Shown here piece by piece: positions 57,303 through 64,000 of a stretch of 64,000 nt of DNA. Position 1 is the first letter of the stretch. Every line of letters starts with the position of its first letter. The stretch covers positions 2,046,001-2,110,000 of the forward strand of contig NZ_CP017181.1 in NCBI RefSeq assembly GCF_001729765.1. The letters run 5' to 3'. The notes beneath the pieces were generated by a model. The model was not told the DNA's origin and searched no databases. It was given only the letters and a program-made list of their open reading frames with translations. The DNA comes from Enterobacter kobei. Lineage in GTDB: Bacteria; Pseudomonadota; Gammaproteobacteria; Enterobacterales; Enterobacteriaceae. The position numbers and the translations under genes were made by a program.

Positions 57303-58021
57303 CGTAACGGGCGTCCGCCGTCCACGGCAAAGGTTCTGCCGGTGACATAGCAACTGGTGAGCAGGTAATCCACAAGGTCGATCACCTCTTTCTCGCCTGG
57401 GGCTATTTTCATGAGCGACTTATTGAGCGCCTGCTGGCGATACTCCGCATCATCGTTTTCATTAAATAAAATCATCGCCGGAGCGATGGCATTCACCTTC
57501 ACCTCAGGCGCGAGCTTGCGGGCGAACGAACGCGTCATGTTATCCAGCGCGGCTTTACTGGCCGCATAGGCGATGTGCTTGTCGCTGCCGCGTTCCACTA
57601 CATAGTCGGTGAAGTGAATAATGTCCCCCGCAGCATGACCATGGCCACGCAGCAGATCCTGCAGGGCGTGGTTAAGCAGATAAGGGGCATTGACGTGGAT
57701 CTGCAGCATCGCGGAGAGCGTTTCGCTGAGTGACGTGCCGGGTTTCTCGGCCCGCCAGGCGCTGGCGTTATGGATCACGGCGCGCAACCCCGTGGTGGTG
57801 GCTTTCACTTTCTCCGCAAAGGCCAGAATGCCCTCATCAGTGGAAAAATCGGCCTGAATACAGACGGCTCCGGCTTTGCGCAAACCCTCAATTGACGGGT
57901 ATTCCGTACGGTAACTGACAATGACCGGATGGCGAAGGTTGAGAAAATGATGGGCGAGGGCGAGGCCGATACGGCGGCCTCCACCCGTGATCAGTATTGG
58001 GCGAAGCGGTGTATTTCCCAT
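57299..58021 (-). CDS. folM: Dihydromonapterin reductase FolM
   Basis: The 240-residue short-chain dehydrogenase has the nucleotide loop TGGGRRIG (residues 12-19, an arginine-containing form favouring NADPH), the HNASAW strand end and the YAASK catalytic motif (Y152, K156). FolM reduces dihydromonapterin to tetrahydromonapterin and has weak dihydrofolate reductase activity. GGAGAAT precedes the start. ydgI is directly upstream in the same direction. Confidence 0.95.
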   Translation of the reverse strand: MGNTPLRPILITGGGRRIGLALAHHFLNLRHPVIVSYRTEYPSIEGLRKAGAVCIQADFSTDEGILAFAEKVKATTTGLRAVIHNASAWRAEKPGTSLSETLSAMLQIHVNAPYLLNHALQDLLRGHGHAAGDIIHFTDYVVERGSDKHIAYAASKAALDNMTRSFARKLAPEVKVNAIAPAMILFNENDDAEYRQQALNKSLMKIAPGEKEVIDLVDYLLTSCYVTGRTFAVDGGRPLR

Positions 58022-58061
58022 CGTATTCTCCTTTACAGTTCAACAATGGGAAAGACGAGGG

Positions 58062-59444
58062 CTATCCCATTAACATCCAGGTTGCCGGAACGGCAGCAAC
58101 CAGTAACAGTCCGATTAAGGCCATCTCACGCCGTCTCAGCGCGTTCTCCAGCTGATGCGTGCGGCGGGCGTAGATAAACACCAGCAGACCCGGCGCATAC
58201 AGCACTACCGACAGCAGCAGATGCATAGGCCCGGAAGCATACAACAACCACAGACCGTAAATACAGGCCCCGATACCCACGATATAATGCGCCGGACGCG
58301 TGGCGATTTTTAACAAATACGCGCCCACTAAGAAATAGGGTACCAGAATCATCTCTGAGGCGATGGTCAGCAGGGTGTTATAGTCTGAACCTGTGAGCCA
58401 GATCAGCACCAGACAGACCTGAACGCTAATATTGGTCAGCCAGAGAGACGCTGAAGGGGCATTATTTTGGTTTTGACGGGCAAACAGGCGTGGAAACGCT
58501 TTGTGCGTCGCGGCCAGGAACGGCACTTCAGCCGCCATGATGGTCCAGCTCAGGTACGCGCCACAGACGGAGACGATCAATCCCGCGGCAATCACAACGT
58601 CACCCCACGGGCCAAGCATTTTCACCATCAGCCCGGCCATTGATGGGTTACGCATTTCGGCCAGTTCAGGACGCGCCACCACGCCCAGCGACAGCAGCGT
58701 GACCAGCAGATACACGCCCAGCGCCGCCAGGACGGCCAGCAGCGTGGCACGGCCCACATCACGTTTGTTACGCGCGCGGGCAGAGACCACGACTGCCCCC
58801 TCAACGCCGATGAATACCCACAGGGTGATCAGCATCGTGTTTTTCACCTGCTCCCAGACCGGAACGCCCAGCGCAATGCCGCTGAAATCAAGCGTAAACA
58901 CATCAAGACGAAATGCAATAAAGGCCAGTACGATAAACAGGCCGAGCGGCACCAGTTTCGCCAGCGTTGCCACCAGGTTGATGCTGGCGGCGGTCTGGAC
59001 GCCGCGCAAAATCAGCCAGTGAACTACCCAGAGCAGCACCGAGGCACCGACAATTGACTGCCAGGTATTGCCGTCACCAAACAGACGCAGTTCAGGCGTA
59101 TCGGTAAAGAAGCTGAGCGCTGAGAAAACGATCACCAGATAGGAGACGTTGGCGATCACCGCGCACAGCCAGTAGCCCCAGGCGGAGCAGAAGCCGATCA
59201 GCTCGCCAAATCCTTCACGCGCATAGGTGAAAATACCGCCGTCCAGATCGGGGCGAATGCGGGTGAGCAGCAGCATGGCGAACGCCAGCAGCAATATCCC
59301 GACGCCGGTAATCCCCCAGCCGATGAGTAACGCGGCGGGGCTTGCGACGGCAGCCATGTTCTGCGGTAAACTGAATACGCCCGCACCCAGCATTGAGCTT
59401 AAAACGAGTGCAGTCAGAGCACTCAGGCCAAGTTTCTTTTCCAT
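58062..59444 (-). CDS. ydgI: YdgI, APC-family basic amino acid transporter
   Basis: The 460-residue protein matches E. coli YdgI, related to ArcD arginine/ornithine antiporters. It is highly hydrophobic with about 12-13 membrane helices; the first carries the APC substrate motif SSMLGAGVFSLPQN. The EGAVVVSARARNKRDVG and NPSMAGLMVKMLGPWGDVVI segments are conserved. The substrate in vivo is not settled. It lies 40 nt upstream of folM and may be co-transcribed. Confidence 0.93.
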   Translation of the reverse strand: MEKKLGLSALTALVLSSMLGAGVFSLPQNMAAVASPAALLIGWGITGVGILLLAFAMLLLTRIRPDLDGGIFTYAREGFGELIGFCSAWGYWLCAVIANVSYLVIVFSALSFFTDTPELRLFGDGNTWQSIVGASVLLWVVHWLILRGVQTAASINLVATLAKLVPLGLFIVLAFIAFRLDVFTLDFSGIALGVPVWEQVKNTMLITLWVFIGVEGAVVVSARARNKRDVGRATLLAVLAALGVYLLVTLLSLGVVARPELAEMRNPSMAGLMVKMLGPWGDVVIAAGLIVSVCGAYLSWTIMAAEVPFLAATHKAFPRLFARQNQNNAPSASLWLTNISVQVCLVLIWLTGSDYNTLLTIASEMILVPYFLVGAYLLKIATRPAHYIVGIGACIYGLWLLYASGPMHLLLSVVLYAPGLLVFIYARRTHQLENALRRREMALIGLLLVAAVPATWMLMG

Positions 59445-59587
59445 TGGCTTCCTGTTATGAAAAGTCCCAATCCAGAATAATTATTTCGCTGCGGCGCATA
59501 AAAATGGTGGATTACACTAAGGCGCGGGATTTTACGGAGTGTCACGAAAGCATGCAATGATGTGTGGCAGAAATTCGAAAAAAGTAA

Positions 59588-59615
59588 CAAAAAAAGGCGG
59601 CGTTGCGCCGCCTTT
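59588..59615. terminator. Intrinsic terminator of ydgH
   Basis: AAAGGCGGCG and its perfect complement CGCCGCCTTT around a 3-nt loop, followed leftward by more T. It ends the ydgH transcript and could act in both directions. Confidence 0.85.
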
Positions 59616-59629
59616 GGTCAATGATTTTG

Positions 59630-60574
59630 TTACTTGTACAGATCGGCGCTGATGGTCACGTTGTTACCACGTTCCTGCCACTGGCGGGTGATATGGTAAT
59701 ACTTCGCCCCTTTCTTCGCCGCACGCTTCGCGACCTGGTAAGAGACTTCCGTCATGTTGCCGTAGTTGCCGGTAAACTTGATGCTGTCGAACGGCACCAT
59801 CTGTGCAGCAGTGGCTTTGTTCAGCTCTTCAATTTTGGTGCCGTCTGGCAGCGTCACGGAATAGCGGCCACCTTTCGTGGATTGCGTTTCAAAGAAACGG
59901 CCCACTTCAGCGCTTGGCGCAGCAGTCGTCGCTACGCCTGGAATTTCAACTTTCTTCGCTTCTTCGCCGCCTTTCGCTATCGCCGCGCGACCCGCTTCGG
60001 AGTCAGCAGGGATGGCATCCGGGCTCTGCAGAACGCGTTTCTTCGCATCTTCTTTATAGATGAATGCGGTAATACGCTGGTTGCCGCCCTGGTTAGCATC
60101 CACCTGGCGCACGATATAGAACGAGTAGGCCCCTTTCTCTTTCGCGGCTTTGGTGATGGCATCGTTCACTTCAGGCTGGCTGCGATAGAAGCCCTGAACG
60201 GTAACGGTGTCGTACGGTTCCAGCTCAATTGCCTGATCTTTTGGCAGCTCAACGATACCGTTAATCACACGGTTTTTCGGTGCGTCTGCTTTTGGCGCAT
60301 TGTCTTTATACAGCGCAATGGTTACGCGCTGGTTGCCGCTGTTGCCATAATCAGACTGGTCAACAACGTAAAACGAGGCCGCCCCGTTTTTATCAGCGGC
60401 TTTTGATGCGGCGGCGACGGCATCGCCAATAGAATTATAACGACCCACAATGACCGTATGGTCAAAAGGTTTTAACGCTGCCGCTTGCTCTGGCGTTAAC
60501 TCTGTTGCGGCATTCGCAGACAGGGCGGTCGCACAGAGAAGTGCGGACGCCAGGAGTGTGTTCTTAAGCTTCAT
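59630..60574 (-). CDS. ydgH: YdgH, periplasmic protein with three DUF1471 domains
   Basis: The 314-residue protein has a signal peptide (KNTLLASALLCATALSANA, cut before ATELT) and three DUF1471/YhcN repeats, at about 35-100, 110-180 and 235-314, each ending in a strand such as QRVTIALYK, QRITAFIYK and NNVTISADLYK. It matches E. coli YdgH. DUF1471 proteins are linked to envelope stress and biofilm; for YdgH the role is not defined. The ATG before KLKNTLLAS is the family start; an upstream in-frame ATG is ignored. Confidence 0.95.
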   Translation of the reverse strand: MKLKNTLLASALLCATALSANAATELTPEQAAALKPFDHTVIVGRYNSIGDAVAAASKAADKNGAASFYVVDQSDYGNSGNQRVTIALYKDNAPKADAPKNRVINGIVELPKDQAIELEPYDTVTVQGFYRSQPEVNDAITKAAKEKGAYSFYIVRQVDANQGGNQRITAFIYKEDAKKRVLQSPDAIPADSEAGRAAIAKGGEEAKKVEIPGVATTAAPSAEVGRFFETQSTKGGRYSVTLPDGTKIEELNKATAAQMVPFDSIKFTGNYGNMTEVSYQVAKRAAKKGAKYYHITRQWQERGNNVTISADLYK

Positions 60575-62639
<2,065 letters not shown>

Positions 62640-62646
62640 GGGGTAG

Positions 62647-64000
<1,354 letters not shown>

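Overview
The window is a piece of an enterobacterial chromosome (Enterobacter cloacae-like, inferred from gene order and protein similarity to E. coli) split into two parts. Positions 1 to about 45,510 are most of a lambdoid Siphovirus-type prophage. Positions about 45,511-64,000 are core chromosome from the replication-terminus region: malX'-malI-ydgA-manA-fumA-fumC-tus-rstB-rstA-ydgC-folM-ydgI-ydgH-pntA-pntB'. This matches the E. coli order apart from the absence of hdhA and the uid genes between malI and ydgA. The prophage cuts malX after about 65 codons, so its right end (attR) is at about 45,505-45,512. Integrase, excisionase and attL must lie left of position 1.

Prophage left arm (1-5,537, mostly minus strand): a leftward pL operon encodes Exo/YqaJ, Bet/RecT and small unknown proteins, preceded by a long leader with strong self-complementarity resembling a C4-type antisense RNA. 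The immunity region has a P22 C2-type LexA-like repressor followed by a 302-residue membrane protein in the same lysogenic operon. Three operators lie at pL and three at pR, with the consensus ATACAA-N-TTGTAT, and the two promoters have matching -35/17 bp/-10 layouts.

Prophage right arm (5,646-18,300): Cro, a YdaT-family protein in the cII position, an O-like initiator carrying an iteron plus hairpin origin, a DnaB-type helicase, a run of overlapping accessory genes (DUF4406, Ea22-like, PD-(D/E)XK-like), NinB-NinE-NinG, an HNH endonuclease, a Q antiterminator, a secreted-protein moron, then holin/endolysin/Rz/Rz1 and Rha.

Morphogenesis (18,985-44,317): small and large terminase, portal, minor head, scaffold, an inserted HNH endonuclease on the opposite strand, P22-type coat, connectors, tail tube with an Ig domain, two accessory genes related to parts of the tail-tip protein J, a G/GT-type -1 frameshift pair, tape measure, a lipoprotein moron, a free-standing FtsK-gamma domain protein, lambda-like M-L-K-I-J, and two distal tail genes. 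The right edge (44,448-45,370) is an SOS module: a DinI-like gene diverging, across one LexA box, from a two-gene operon that ends in a UmuD'-like (HumD-type) protein.

The chromosomal part carries central metabolism (fumarases, mannose-6-phosphate isomerase, transhydrogenase), the Tus protein with its own Ter site, and the RstAB two-component system, here separated by about 570 bp holding an extra small reading frame. The most promising non-routine items are the C4-like leader RNA, the repressor-linked membrane protein, the twin structured leaders at rha and at 30,157, the FtsK-gamma protein, the pre-processed UmuD' homologue, and the J-derived accessory tail genes.
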